Of a stretch of 64,000 bases of DNA, positions 26,993 to 36,740 are shown piece by piece. Under the pieces are notes generated by a model. It worked only from the letters and a program-made list of their open reading frames with translations. It was not told the origin of the DNA and did not search any database. Within the stretch, counting starts at the first letter, position 1. Each line of letters opens with the position of its first letter. The stretch covers positions 77,634-141,633 of the forward strand of contig JAWKWB010000012.1 in assembly GCA_041397775.1 (NCBI GenBank), in the 5' to 3' direction. The translations under genes and the position numbers were made by a program. Source of the DNA: Ga0077555 sp041397775. GTDB taxonomy: Bacteria > Pseudomonadota > Alphaproteobacteria > Rhizobiales > Hyphomicrobiaceae.

Positions 26993-27445
26993 ATGAACCC
27001 CAAAGCCATCCGTCGCTCATGTGTAGTGCTGACGCTGGCGATCGGCAGCAGCCTGCTTTCAGGTTGCAGCGCGGGAGAAGGCGTGGAGCTCAACGGCAAG
27101 ATCTTCGATGCGCTCGGCGTTTCGGGCAACGTGCTCGGCAAGAAGGTGGAGCCGAAGACGGAAGCGCGTGCGCCGCTCGTCATCCCCCCCGACACGACCC
27201 GGCTGCCCGCCCCCGACGGCGCGCCGGTCACGACGGCCGCGCTTCCCGACCAGCAGTCGTGGCCGAACGATCCCGACAAGGCCCGCGCGCAGCAGGCCGC
27301 CGCCAAGAAACAGGCGCAGGCCGAGTATTGCCGCGACGGCAACTGGAAGGACCGCGCCAAAGGCGACGAGATGGCCGACAACGGCTGCAACCAGGGCTCG
27401 CTGTTCGGTGTCATGGGCAAGACGCTGTTCGGCAACAGCGATTGA
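26993..27445 (+). CDS. Predicted outer-membrane lipoprotein, possibly DUF3035/BamF-like
   Basis: 150 residues with a lipoprotein signal (lipobox LLSGC, Cys25). The middle segment ARAPLVIPPDTTRLPAP resembles the RAPLVIPP motif of DUF3035/BamF-type proteins, usually found in this position after lspA in alphaproteobacteria. The C-terminal part is Ala/Gln-rich with a CRDGNWK...NGCNQG region and two cysteines. AGGACG precedes the ATG. The DUF3035 link rests on a short motif and the gene order. A role with the Bam complex is inference. Confidence 0.65.
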   Translation: MNPKAIRRSCVVLTLAIGSSLLSGCSAGEGVELNGKIFDALGVSGNVLGKKVEPKTEARAPLVIPPDTTRLPAPDGAPVTTAALPDQQSWPNDPDKARAQQAAAKKQAQAEYCRDGNWKDRAKGDEMADNGCNQGSLFGVMGKTLFGNSD

Positions 27446-27576
27446 TCCAGCTTCGATCCGGGGCCGCCTGCATGGCCCGGCCATGCCCTGCGAAACGACC
27501 TTACGTCGTTGTCATTTGACTTTTGCGCCGCAGCAACCGACATGTTTCGATGATCAGGGCGCAGAAATCTGCGTCG

Positions 27577-27737
27577 CGTGTCCCGACCGCAACGTCCGTC
27601 TCATGCCTCTGCGGGTTTTGAACGGACTTTTCGGTCAAAGGGACACTCGCAAAAACATTGGCTTCGTTTGGCGTGATGATTGGAAGTCCGCTCGACGCGC
27701 CAGCGGCAGACATGGAGCGGACGTCCAATCCGCCAAA
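27577..27737 (-). repeat. Interspersed intergenic repeat, copy B (inverted)
   Basis: The reverse complement of this segment follows 1256-1418 along its full length with scattered mismatches and small length changes. It sits in the 421-bp gap between the lipoprotein gene and the M16 peptidase gene; nothing else was recognised there. The two copies lie 26 kb apart in opposite orientation, which could allow inversion by recombination. Confidence 0.7.
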
Positions 27738-27866
27738 CTAGCGCACTATCCCGTGCGCGCCGACACGAGGGCTCATGAGCGCGGCTGCAAGATTGGTTGC
27801 ATGGCTTACCGGCCAACTCGCCACGCCCGAACCTCCCTCAGCAATACGTAGCAGGAGCCGTTCCAG

Positions 27867-29270
27867 ATGATCGACCGGGCCTACCGCGTCTTCTCCCTCA
27901 GCCTCATAGCGATCGCCATGCTCACAGCAACTACCTTCGCCCGCCATGCCGAGGCTGCAACCCGCGCTTCGGAAGCCACACTCCCGAACGGCATGCGCAT
28001 CGTGGTCATTCCCGACCATCGCGCCCCCGTGGTCACGCACATGGTGTGGTACCGCACCGGCGCCGCCGACGAGCCGCCGGGCGTGTCGGGGATCGCGCAC
28101 TTCCTCGAGCACCTGATGTTCAAGTCGACGGACACGATCCCGAACGGCGAATTCTCCAAGATCGTCTCGCGGCTGGGAGGCCAGGACAACGCCTTCACGG
28201 CGCAGGACCTCACCGCCTACTTCCAGCGCGTCGCCAAGGACCGCCTGCCCAAGGTGATGGCGCTGGAGGCGGACCGCATGGTTCACCTGCGCCTCGAGGA
28301 GAAGGAAGTCCTGACCGAGCGCAACGTCATCCTGGAGGAGCGGCGCACGCGGGTGGAGAACAATCCCGCCGCCATCCTGGACGAGCAAATGAATGCGGCG
28401 CTGTTCATGTCGCACCCCTACGGCATTCCGGTGATCGGTTGGGAGCACGAGATCGCACGGCTGTCGCGCGAGGATGCGCTGGCCTTCTACAAGACGCACT
28501 ACGCGCCCAACAACGCCATTCTCGTCGTCTCGGGCGACGTTACGCTCGACGAAGTGCGCAAGCTCGCCGAGGCGACCTACGGCAAGATCCCCGCGAACCC
28601 GGCCGTGGTGCCGCGCGCGCGGCCACAAGAGCCGCCGCACCGTGCCGCACGCCGCCTGGAACTCAAGGATCCGCGCGCCGGCAAGGCCTCATGGCATCGC
28701 ATGTACCTGGCGCCCAGCTACAAGACGGCCGCCCCGGGCGAAGCGGAGGCCCTCGACATCCTGATGAAAGTGACCGCGGACGGTGCGACGAGCCGGCTCT
28801 ACAAGGCCCTCGTCGTCGAGCAGCGGATCGCGTCCAGCGCCCGCGGCTACTACAGCGGCAGCGGGCGGGACGACGGCAAGATCTCGATCGTGGTCGTGCC
28901 CGCCGACGGCGTGCCGATGGCAAAGGTGGAGGCAGCGGTCGATGCCGTGCTCGCCGACGTCCGCAAGAACGGCGTCACGGCGGCCGAGATCGAGCGCGCG
29001 AAGAAATCCTACATCGCCGAGTACGTCTATGAGGCCGACAGCCAGGCGACACTGGCGCGCCGATACGGCTGGGCCCTCACGGTCGGCCAGTCGGTGGCGG
29101 ACATCGAGGCCTGGCCCGACCGGATCGCAAAGGTGACGCCGGAGGCCGTGCAGGCTGCCGCGCAGAAGAGCTTCGACATCCGTCGTTCGGTGACGGGCAC
29201 CTTGTTGCCGGAGGCGCCTGACGCTCCGCCGCAGTCCGCGGCCAATCCAGCCAAGCCCAACCGCTCCTGA
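27867..29270 (+). CDS. M16 zinc peptidase (active subunit)
   Basis: A 467-residue exported M16 peptidase with a signal peptide ending near HAEA (residue 30). The inverted zinc motif HFLEH is at 78-82, with the distal Glu in the ERNVILEERR segment, so it is catalytically complete. It forms a pair with the next gene, which lacks the zinc motif, as in two-subunit M16B enzymes. GCAGGAG precedes the ATG. Likely a periplasmic peptidase; the substrate is unknown. Confidence 0.92.
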   Translation: MIDRAYRVFSLSLIAIAMLTATTFARHAEAATRASEATLPNGMRIVVIPDHRAPVVTHMVWYRTGAADEPPGVSGIAHFLEHLMFKSTDTIPNGEFSKIVSRLGGQDNAFTAQDLTAYFQRVAKDRLPKVMALEADRMVHLRLEEKEVLTERNVILEERRTRVENNPAAILDEQMNAALFMSHPYGIPVIGWEHEIARLSREDALAFYKTHYAPNNAILVVSGDVTLDEVRKLAEATYGKIPANPAVVPRARPQEPPHRAARRLELKDPRAGKASWHRMYLAPSYKTAAPGEAEALDILMKVTADGATSRLYKALVVEQRIASSARGYYSGSGRDDGKISIVVVPADGVPMAKVEAAVDAVLADVRKNGVTAAEIERAKKSYIAEYVYEADSQATLARRYGWALTVGQSVADIEAWPDRIAKVTPEAVQAAAQKSFDIRRSVTGTLLPEAPDAPPQSAANPAKPNRS

Positions 29271-29287
29271 CGCCGGGAGGAAAATCG

Positions 29288-30865
29288 ATGAACGACCAAT
29301 CGACATCGCGGGGCGGCGCGACCTTCCGCTCGCTGGGCCTGACGGTGGCCGGCATCGCCGCGGCGCTGATCGGCGTGGCGTTGCTGCGGCCCTCCGCCCC
29401 GCAGGCGCGTGACGCGGCCAAGCCGGCGCTGGCGGCCCCCCCCACGGGCCAGACCAAGGGTTCCAGCACCGCACCGAAGATGGCGGAGGCCAAGCCGGAC
29501 GCGAAGACCGCACCCAAGACGGGGACCGGGCCTGCCGCCATTCCGACCACGGCCGAGCCTCGCGCCACCGTTTCCGCGCGTCGTGCAGCTCCAGAGCAAG
29601 TCAAACCGAGCATGAAGATTCAGCAAGTCACGAGCCCCGGCGGCATCAAGGCCTGGTTGGTCGAGGAGCACAGCGTTCCCCTGCTGGCCGTGCGGTTCTC
29701 CTTCGACGGCGGCAGCTCGCAAGATCCGGCCGGCAAGGAAGGCGTCGCGAACTTCCTCACCGCGATGATGGACGAAGGCGCGGGCGATCTCGATCACACA
29801 AAGTACCAGGAGCGCATGGAAGAACTGGCCATGCGCATGAGCTTCACGGACGACGCCGACGTCATGTACGGCAGCTTCGAGACGCTGACGGCGAACCGCG
29901 ATGCGGCCGTCGACATGCTGCGCCTGGCGATCACGAAGCCGCGCTTCGACCAGGAGGCCGTGGAGCGCATTCGCAAGCAGCTTCTCAGCGGGCTCGCGTT
30001 CGCCGCCAAGAATCCCGACCGCGTCGTGCAGAGGGAATGGAGCGCGCTGGCATTCAAGGGCCACAGCTATGGCCGGCCCGCCAACGGCACGCCAGCCACC
30101 GTCGCCGCCATCACGCGAGACGATCTCGTCGCCTTCCGCCAGAAGAACTTCGCCCGCGACACGCTGCACGTGGGCGTCGTCGGCGACATCAGCGCCGCAG
30201 AGCTCGGCGTGCTGCTCGACCGCGTGTTCGGCGATCTGCCTGCCAAGGCCGACATCACGCCCGTGGGCGACGCGGCGCCCGATGCCAAGGACAAGCTCAA
30301 GATCATCGAGATGGACGTGCCCCAGTCGGTCGTGCGCTTCGGCATGAACGCCCTGCCCCGCAAGGACAAGGATTTCATGGCGGCCTACGTACTGAACCAG
30401 ATCCTGGGCGGCGGCGGCTTCGCGTCGCGACTGATGGAGGAGGTGCGCGAGAAGCGCGGCCTCGCCTACTCCGTCTACAGCTACATCCAGCCGATGCGCC
30501 GGGCCTCGATCTTCGCGGGCGGCGTCGCCACCAAGAACGAGGCGGTCGCGCAATCGATCGACGTGATCAAGCAGGAGCTGACGCGCATGGCGGCCGACGG
30601 GCCGTCGCAAACGGAACTCGACAACGCCAAGAGCTATCTCACGGGCTCCTTCCCGCTGCAGCTCGACACCAACGCGAAGATCGCCAATCGTTTGCTCTGG
30701 ATGCAGCTCGAGGACACGGGCATCGACTACATCGACACCCGCAATGCGCAGATCGACGCGGTAACGCTCGACGACGTGAAGCGGGTTGCAAAACGCCTGC
30801 TCAAGGTCGACGATCTCATCATCACGGTGGTGGGCAAGCCCAAGGGGCTGGCGCCGCGCGGTTGA
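29288..30865 (+). CDS. M16 peptidase-like protein (non-catalytic subunit)
   Basis: 525 residues: an N-terminal hydrophobic segment (about 15-35), a Pro/Ala/Lys-rich linker to about 100, then two M16 domains. At the place of HxxEH it has GVANFLTAMMDE, so the zinc ligands are missing. The glycine-rich QILGGGGFASRLMEEVREKRGLAYSV motif typical of M16B partners is present. It probably forms a heterodimer with the active peptidase encoded 17 bases upstream. GGGAGG precedes the ATG. Confidence 0.9.
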   Translation: MNDQSTSRGGATFRSLGLTVAGIAAALIGVALLRPSAPQARDAAKPALAAPPTGQTKGSSTAPKMAEAKPDAKTAPKTGTGPAAIPTTAEPRATVSARRAAPEQVKPSMKIQQVTSPGGIKAWLVEEHSVPLLAVRFSFDGGSSQDPAGKEGVANFLTAMMDEGAGDLDHTKYQERMEELAMRMSFTDDADVMYGSFETLTANRDAAVDMLRLAITKPRFDQEAVERIRKQLLSGLAFAAKNPDRVVQREWSALAFKGHSYGRPANGTPATVAAITRDDLVAFRQKNFARDTLHVGVVGDISAAELGVLLDRVFGDLPAKADITPVGDAAPDAKDKLKIIEMDVPQSVVRFGMNALPRKDKDFMAAYVLNQILGGGGFASRLMEEVREKRGLAYSVYSYIQPMRRASIFAGGVATKNEAVAQSIDVIKQELTRMAADGPSQTELDNAKSYLTGSFPLQLDTNAKIANRLLWMQLEDTGIDYIDTRNAQIDAVTLDDVKRVAKRLLKVDDLIITVVGKPKGLAPRG

Positions 30866-30905
30866 TCGCGACCGCTCGCGGCTGGACGATACGAAGGGTT
30901 GGGGC

Positions 30906-32276
30906 ATGAGCACGCAGGACTCCGGATTGACGACCATCGCAGGCGAGGATGGCCGCGTGCTCTTGCGCCAGGATATTCGCGGATGCCTGGAGACCCGTAT
31001 CGGGGCCTCCGGCCTTTCCGAGCAATCGCTCGATCACTGGCTGGGCCGCCTCGAAACGCCGCTGGCGGAACTGAAGGAAAGCTATCGCAACGGCGCGATG
31101 CCGCATCTGAGCATCGCCGCCGCGCGCGACGACATCGACGAAGCCGAAGCCGCCGTGGCGAAGCTGTGCGAGGGCGCCAGCACGGTCGTCTTCCTCGGTA
31201 CGGGCGGCTCGAGCCTGGGCGGACAGACCATCGCCCAGCTCAACGGCTGGAACATTCCCGGCGGCGCGGATGCGGCCCAGCGCAGGCGGCCGCGCACGCG
31301 GTTCTACGACAATCTCGACGGGGCGACGTTGGCTGGCGCACTGGCCAGCCTCGACCTCGGCGCGACGCGGTTCGTCGTCATCTCGAAATCCGGCGGCACA
31401 CCCGAAACGCTCGTGCAGATGGCGGCTGCCCTCGCTGCGATCCGCGAGGCCGGACTCGATGCGCGGATCCCGCATCTTTTCCTGGGCGTGTCCGATCCCT
31501 CGCCGGCCGACAAGCCGAATGCGCTGCGCCGCGCGTGCGGCCAGCTCGGCATTCCCGTGCTAGATCACCCCCGGGACATCGGCGGCCGGTTCTCGTGCCT
31601 GTCCGTCGTCGGGTTGCTGCCGGCGCTGGTGCGCGGCCTCGATGCGCGCGCCATCCGTGCCGGCGCCCAGCGGGCGGTCGATGCGCTCGCCAACGCGAAC
31701 GGGCCGGACGCGCTGATGCCGGCGGTGGCTGCCGCCATCGTCATCGGCCTCGCCAACGAGGGTGAGATCGATATCAGTGTGATGATGCCCTATGCGGACC
31801 GCCTCGCGCGGTTCTCGCACTGGTACGTGCAGCTTTGGGCGGAAAGCCTGGGCAAGGACGGCGAAGGCACGACGCCGCTCGCCTGCCTGGGGCCGCTCGA
31901 CCAGCACAGCCAGCTCCAGCTCTTCATGGATGGGCCGAAGACCCACTACCTCTCCGTCCTGCGCGTGAACGATGCGCCGAAGGGACCGAAGATCCCGAAG
32001 GATCTCGCCGATCTCGTCGGCGTACCGTTCATGGCCGAGCGGCAGGTGGGCGACCTCGTCGCCGCCCAGGCAAGCGCCATCCCCGAAGCCCTGGGGAAAG
32101 CCGGCCGTCCCGTGCGCACTCTCGACATCGACCGGCTTGACGAGGCGGCCATGGGCGCCTTGATGATGAACATGATGCTCGAGACGATTCTCGCCGCGCG
32201 CCTGCTGGAGGTGAATGCCTTCGATCAGCCGGCGGTGGAGCTGGCCAAGGTGCTCACGCGACAGAGATTGTCGTAG
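30906..32276 (+). CDS. pgi: Glucose-6-phosphate isomerase
   Basis: A 456-residue sugar isomerase interconverting glucose 6-phosphate and fructose 6-phosphate. The SIS-domain phosphate site (FLGTGGSSLGGQ and ISKSGGTPET) and the DQHSQLQLFMDGP motif near the C-terminal third are family hallmarks. It is shorter than the E. coli enzyme and resembles the alphaproteobacterial form. The start MSTQDSG at 30906 is preferred to an upstream extension overlapping the M16 gene. Confidence 0.93.
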   Translation: MSTQDSGLTTIAGEDGRVLLRQDIRGCLETRIGASGLSEQSLDHWLGRLETPLAELKESYRNGAMPHLSIAAARDDIDEAEAAVAKLCEGASTVVFLGTGGSSLGGQTIAQLNGWNIPGGADAAQRRRPRTRFYDNLDGATLAGALASLDLGATRFVVISKSGGTPETLVQMAAALAAIREAGLDARIPHLFLGVSDPSPADKPNALRRACGQLGIPVLDHPRDIGGRFSCLSVVGLLPALVRGLDARAIRAGAQRAVDALANANGPDALMPAVAAAIVIGLANEGEIDISVMMPYADRLARFSHWYVQLWAESLGKDGEGTTPLACLGPLDQHSQLQLFMDGPKTHYLSVLRVNDAPKGPKIPKDLADLVGVPFMAERQVGDLVAAQASAIPEALGKAGRPVRTLDIDRLDEAAMGALMMNMMLETILAARLLEVNAFDQPAVELAKVLTRQRLS

Positions 32277-32362
32277 CCGACGATCTCGCGCCCCAGCCGC
32301 AAGCCGGCACGACGTCGCCCCGGGCACGCGCGCAAGACGCGCCATCCACAGGGAGCCGACGC

Positions 32363-34174
32363 TTGGCCGTTCGCCAACTTTCGCCTGAAACGATCAACCG
32401 CATCGCGGCCGGAGAGGTCATCGAGCGGCCGGCCAGCGTCGTCAAGGAGCTGGTCGAGAACGCCATAGACGCGGGCGCGCGCAACATCGAGATCGTCACG
32501 GCGGGCGGCGGCATCTCGCTCATCCGCGTGACCGACGACGGCTCGGGCATGAGCGGGGAGGATCTGCGTCTCAGCGTGGAGCGGCACGCGACCTCGAAGC
32601 TCGACGACGAGGATCTGCTCGACATCCGCACGCTGGGCTTTCGCGGCGAGGCACTGCCGTCGATCGGCTCCATCGCGCGCCTGTCCATCGCGACGCGGCA
32701 CCGCGACATGGCATCCGGGCTGGAGATCGTCGTGGACTGCGGGCGGCGCAGCGACATCCGGCCCGTCGCCGTCAATGCGGGAACGAAGGTGGAGGTGCGC
32801 GACCTGTTCTCGGCGACGCCCGCGCGCCTTAAATTCATGCGCTCGGAGCGGGCGGAGAACCTGGCCATCGGCGAGACGGTGAAGCGGCTCGCCATGGCGC
32901 ATCAGGACATCGCCTTCTCTTTGACGACGGGGGAGCGCGCGGGGCTCGTGCTGCCCGCCTCGCCCGAAGGCAGCGACGGCCTGCTGCGCCGCCTGGGGCG
33001 TATCATGGGGCGCGAATTCCTGACGGATGCGCTGGCGATCGACGGCGAGCGCGAGGGCATCGCGCTCACCGGCTTCATCGGCCTGCCCACGCTACATCGC
33101 CCCGATACGTCGCTGCAGCTCCTGTTCGTCAATGGGCGGCCGGTGAAGGACCGGCTTCTGCTGACGGCGGTGCGGGCGGCCTATGGCGATCTCGTGCCGC
33201 GCGGACGCAACCCGCTGGTGGCGCTGTTCATCGGGCTCGATCCGCATGCCGTCGACGTCAACGTGCACCCGACCAAGGCGGAGGTGCGCTTTCGCGATTC
33301 CGGCGCCATCCGCTCGCTCGTCATCGGCGCCATCCGGCATACGCTCGAGCAGGCCGGGCATCGGGCCAGCGTCATCGGCGGCGGGCGCATGGCGGAGAGT
33401 TTCGCCGCGCAGGGCGCGGCTGCGCCGACTGCGCCGCATGCGCCATCATGGAGCGGGGCGCCGCCCGCATCGGCCGGCTGGAGCCGCCCCGTGCAGCCGC
33501 CACGCGACTGGCAGGCTCCGCTCATGGGCTTTGCCGCGCCCAGCGCCAATACGGCGGCGTTCGTGGCCGAACCCGCGCAGGCGCCGCCTGTCGACTATCC
33601 GCTGGGAGCTGCGCGCGCGCAGCTGCACGAGACCTACATCCTCGCGGAGACGGCCAACTCGCTGATCCTGGTCGACCAGCATGCCGCGCACGAGCGCATC
33701 GTGTACGAGCACATGAAGCAGATGCTGGCCCAGGGCGGCGTCGAGCGGCAGGGGCTGCTCGTGCCCGAGGTGGTCGAAATGGAGCCCGACGAAGCGGCAC
33801 TCCTCGTCGATCATGCAGAGGAACTGGCGGAACTCGGCCTTTGCCTTGAGGCCTTCGGCCCCGGCGCCATCGCGGTGCGCGAAGTGCCATCCATTCTGGG
33901 CCGGACGGACGTGCAGGGCCTCGTCCGCGACCTGCTGTCCAGCGTGCTCTCGGAGAACGGTGCGGTGCCACTCAAGGAGCGGCTCGAAGCGGTCTGCTCG
34001 CGCATGGCCTGCCACGGCAGCGTCAGGGCCGGGCGCAAGTTGACGCCGTCGGAGATGAATGCGCTGCTGCGCGCCATGGAGGCGACGCCGTTCTCGGGCC
34101 AGTGCAATCACGGGCGGCCGACCTACGTCGAATTGAGCCTCAACGACATCGAGCGGCTGTTCGCCCGGCGATGA
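32363..34174 (+). CDS. mutL: DNA mismatch repair protein MutL (endonuclease type)
   Basis: A 603-residue GHKL ATPase that links MutS recognition to strand removal. The N-terminal motifs LSPETINRIAAGEVIERPASV, NAIDAGA and GFRGEALPSI are intact. The C-terminal domain has DQHAAHERIVYE (438-449), the DQHA(x)2E(x)4E endonuclease motif, along with ACHGS and QCNHGRP, so this MutL should nick DNA and no MutH is required. The start is TTG with GGGAG upstream. A Pro/Ala-rich linker occupies about 350-410. Confidence 0.96.
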   Translation: MAVRQLSPETINRIAAGEVIERPASVVKELVENAIDAGARNIEIVTAGGGISLIRVTDDGSGMSGEDLRLSVERHATSKLDDEDLLDIRTLGFRGEALPSIGSIARLSIATRHRDMASGLEIVVDCGRRSDIRPVAVNAGTKVEVRDLFSATPARLKFMRSERAENLAIGETVKRLAMAHQDIAFSLTTGERAGLVLPASPEGSDGLLRRLGRIMGREFLTDALAIDGEREGIALTGFIGLPTLHRPDTSLQLLFVNGRPVKDRLLLTAVRAAYGDLVPRGRNPLVALFIGLDPHAVDVNVHPTKAEVRFRDSGAIRSLVIGAIRHTLEQAGHRASVIGGGRMAESFAAQGAAAPTAPHAPSWSGAPPASAGWSRPVQPPRDWQAPLMGFAAPSANTAAFVAEPAQAPPVDYPLGAARAQLHETYILAETANSLILVDQHAAHERIVYEHMKQMLAQGGVERQGLLVPEVVEMEPDEAALLVDHAEELAELGLCLEAFGPGAIAVREVPSILGRTDVQGLVRDLLSSVLSENGAVPLKERLEAVCSRMACHGSVRAGRKLTPSEMNALLRAMEATPFSGQCNHGRPTYVELSLNDIERLFARR

Positions 34175-34194
34175 TGGCGCCGCGCGCTGGCATC

Positions 34195-35388
34195 TCAGGG
34201 GCCGTGTGAAGCATAGCGCTGGCGTGCGGGCACCTGCACGATGTCGCGCTCGGGCCATCTGAGCGCGGTCAGGCTGCCGCCGAAGACGCAGGCCGTATCG
34301 AGGCCGATCGTGCGGCCGACCCAGACCGCCTCGAGCCTGGGCACATGGCCGTAGGCGACATGGACCATCCCGCGATAGTCGTGGATCCAGCCATCGCGCG
34401 CGACGGGGTCCTCCGGGTCATCGCCCTCCTTGGTCTCACCATAGAGGCAGAACTCGCGCACGGCGCCCGTGTGACGCCCGACCATCTCCTCGCGCAGACC
34501 GGCATGGGCGACGGCGAGACGGCCGCCGTCGAGCCACAGTTGCACAGGCAGGCCATCGAGGAATTTCGCGCATTCCTGCCGCAGCCGCGGGCTGTCGCCT
34601 TGCATCTGCGCGATGGTGGCGCCGTTGCCGTAGGCGATCTTGACGTTGCGCCCGTTCAGCCAGCGCAGGAACTTGGCGTCGTGGTTGCCGAGCACGCAGA
34701 AGGCCTGAGCGGCGTTGGTCATCGCCATGACGATGCGCATCACGTCCGGCGCGCGGGGGCCACGGTCGACGAGATCGCCGAGAAAGATCACGCGACGGCC
34801 GGCGGGGGCCTCGACGCGCACGGTTCGCTCGCCGTCGTCGCGGCCCCACGCGATGCGATAGCCGAGCCTGGCCAAAAGCTCTTCCAGCTCGTCGCAGCAG
34901 CCGTGAATGTCGCCGATGATGTCGAACGGTCCCCTCTCGTGCCGCACGTCACACGGCAGGCGCTCGCGCACGATGTCGACGTCGGCCAGCGGCTGCGCTG
35001 CGGGGATGGTCAAGACCTCGCGGAAGCCCTCGTCATGGAGATGCGCATAGGCGCTCTCGGCATGGTGGGCCTGCAACAGCAACGCGATCGGGCGGGCGTA
35101 GTTTCGCCGCGCCGTGGCGACAAGGGCCGCGCGTTGCTGGCGGCCGAGATCGTGTCCGTCGACGAGCGTCAGGTGGCGGTGCTGGAGCCGCAGTCCAACG
35201 ACCTCATGGAGCAAGCGCTCGATGCCATCGGCCACGTCGCCGGTGCCATCCAGCCCCGCGACGGCACGACAGGCTGCAAGCCCCGTCGTCTCCGCGGGCG
35301 CGAACCAGCGCGCGACGGCCTCGCTCACGTCGTCGCCGCGCCGTCCCAGAAGCGCCACCAGGCAATAGTCGGGAATGGTCAGCCGCAT
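34195..35388 (-). CDS. PnkP-like metallophosphoesterase with a degenerate kinase domain
   Basis: 397 residues. The C-terminal two thirds form a calcineurin-type phosphatase with all metal motifs: GDIHG (159-163), GDLVDRG (204-210), GNHD (234-237), His295 and His347. The N-terminal 150 residues start like bacterial PnkP kinases (LTIPDYCLVALLG), but the P-loop GPSGSGKS has become GRRGDDVS (15-22), with Val21 in place of the lysine, and the domain is shortened. The RHERGPFDIIGDIHGC junction is typical of PnkP. The PnkP C-terminal ligase domain and a Hen1 partner are absent. It is probably a nucleic-acid or dinucleotide phosphatase; PrpE/ApaH-type activity is possible. Convergent with mutL. Confidence 0.82.
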   Translation of the reverse strand: MRLTIPDYCLVALLGRRGDDVSEAVARWFAPAETTGLAACRAVAGLDGTGDVADGIERLLHEVVGLRLQHRHLTLVDGHDLGRQQRAALVATARRNYARPIALLLQAHHAESAYAHLHDEGFREVLTIPAAQPLADVDIVRERLPCDVRHERGPFDIIGDIHGCCDELEELLARLGYRIAWGRDDGERTVRVEAPAGRRVIFLGDLVDRGPRAPDVMRIVMAMTNAAQAFCVLGNHDAKFLRWLNGRNVKIAYGNGATIAQMQGDSPRLRQECAKFLDGLPVQLWLDGGRLAVAHAGLREEMVGRHTGAVREFCLYGETKEGDDPEDPVARDGWIHDYRGMVHVAYGHVPRLEAVWVGRTIGLDTACVFGGSLTALRWPERDIVQVPARQRYASHGP

Positions 35389-35619
35389 CGTCGCGAAGTC
35401 CCCGTGATGCTGCGGCGTCGCCACGCCCGGCGCGCCATGAGAGACAATTTTTTGCTCGTGTCCCCCTTCGTTCCGGCATTGGCTCCGAGACGAGCAGCAC
35501 GGGGCTGCGAATGCGGGAAGTGGAGCACGTGCATGGCAGGAATGGCGCGCGCGCACATGGCTGTCAAATCGCCCCCACGAAAATCGCCAAACTGCTTGCG
35601 GGCAACAGGAATCGGCACC

Positions 35620-36681
35620 ATGCTCGCCCCCATGATGCGATGCACCACAACCCGAACGGCGGCAGCGCCGGCACGTCCGCAGACACGCTTGAGCGTGGCG
35701 GAATACGCGCGCGGCATCCGCGCCGGCGACCGCGCCATGCTCGGGCGCGCCATCACGCTCGTGGAGAGCGTCCGGTCCTCCGATCAGGCGCTGGCGCGCG
35801 AACTCCTGCAAGAGCTTTTGCCCGATACGGGCAAGGCGAAACGGATCGGCATCACGGGCGTACCCGGTGTCGGCAAGTCGACGACCATCGACCAACTCGG
35901 CGTCAATCTCATCGCGGCAGGGCACAAGGTGGCGGTGCTCGCCGTCGATCCCACGTCGCGGCGCACGGGCGGGTCGATCCTGGGCGACAAGACGCGCATG
36001 CAGCGACTGGCCCAATCGTCCGATGCGTTCATCCGCCCCTCGCCAACGTCGGGTACGCTGGGCGGCGTCGCGCGGCGCACGCGGGAGACGATGGCGCTGG
36101 TGGAGGCCGCCGGGTTCGACGTGGTGATCGTGGAGACAGTAGGCGTCGGCCAGTCCGAAACGACCGTCGCCGACATGGTGGACTTCTTCCTGGTGCTGCT
36201 GCTCGCGGGCGGCGGCGACGACCTGCAGGGCATCAAGAAAGGCATCATCGAGATCGCCGACATGATCGCCATCAACAAGGCGGACGGCGACAATGCGGCG
36301 CGGGCGGGCAAGGCTGCCGCCGAATATCGCGGCGCGCTCAACATCCTGACCCCGCAATCGCCGAACTGGGCTCCGCCCGTGCTGACGATCTCGGGTCGCG
36401 ACGATATCGGCCTCGATGCGTTGTGGACCAAGATCCTCGAGCACGAGCGCATCATGACGGCGTCGGGCGAGCGGGAGGCGCGGCGGCGCCAGCAGGCGGT
36501 CAGCGCCATGCGCGACATGCTGACGGACCGCGTCATGGAAGCCCTGCGCGAGAGCCCGGCCGTGGCCCGACGCCTGCCGGAGGTGGAGGCCGCCGTGCAG
36601 CAGGGCCGCATGACGCCCGCCTTCGCGGTGGAGGAGATCCTGTCCCTCTGGCAGGCCGGCGCGCGCCCCCCGACAGGCTGA
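35620..36681 (+). CDS. meaB: Methylmalonyl-CoA mutase-associated GTPase MeaB
   Basis: A 353-residue P-loop GTPase (formerly ArgK) that protects and gates cofactor loading of adenosylcobalamin-dependent mutases. Walker A GVPGVGKST begins at 80, VDPTSRRTGGSILGDKTRM and VETVGVGQSE follow, and NKAD is the G4 motif. The start MLAPMMR has AGGA ten bases upstream; two further in-frame ATGs lie within 15 bases. The mutase subunit genes are not in the window. Confidence 0.94.
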   Translation: MLAPMMRCTTTRTAAAPARPQTRLSVAEYARGIRAGDRAMLGRAITLVESVRSSDQALARELLQELLPDTGKAKRIGITGVPGVGKSTTIDQLGVNLIAAGHKVAVLAVDPTSRRTGGSILGDKTRMQRLAQSSDAFIRPSPTSGTLGGVARRTRETMALVEAAGFDVVIVETVGVGQSETTVADMVDFFLVLLLAGGGDDLQGIKKGIIEIADMIAINKADGDNAARAGKAAAEYRGALNILTPQSPNWAPPVLTISGRDDIGLDALWTKILEHERIMTASGEREARRRQQAVSAMRDMLTDRVMEALRESPAVARRLPEVEAAVQQGRMTPAFAVEEILSLWQAGARPPTG

Positions 36682-36740
36682 GGGGAAGGCAGCATCCGCA
36701 TCCCGTCCCGATCGCTCGAAGTAATGCCACGGCGCCAACG

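Noticed and set aside
27738..28640. Minus-strand ORF opposite the M16 peptidase gene
   Set aside because: Shadow of the peptidase gene; composition and lack of motifs show it is not coding.
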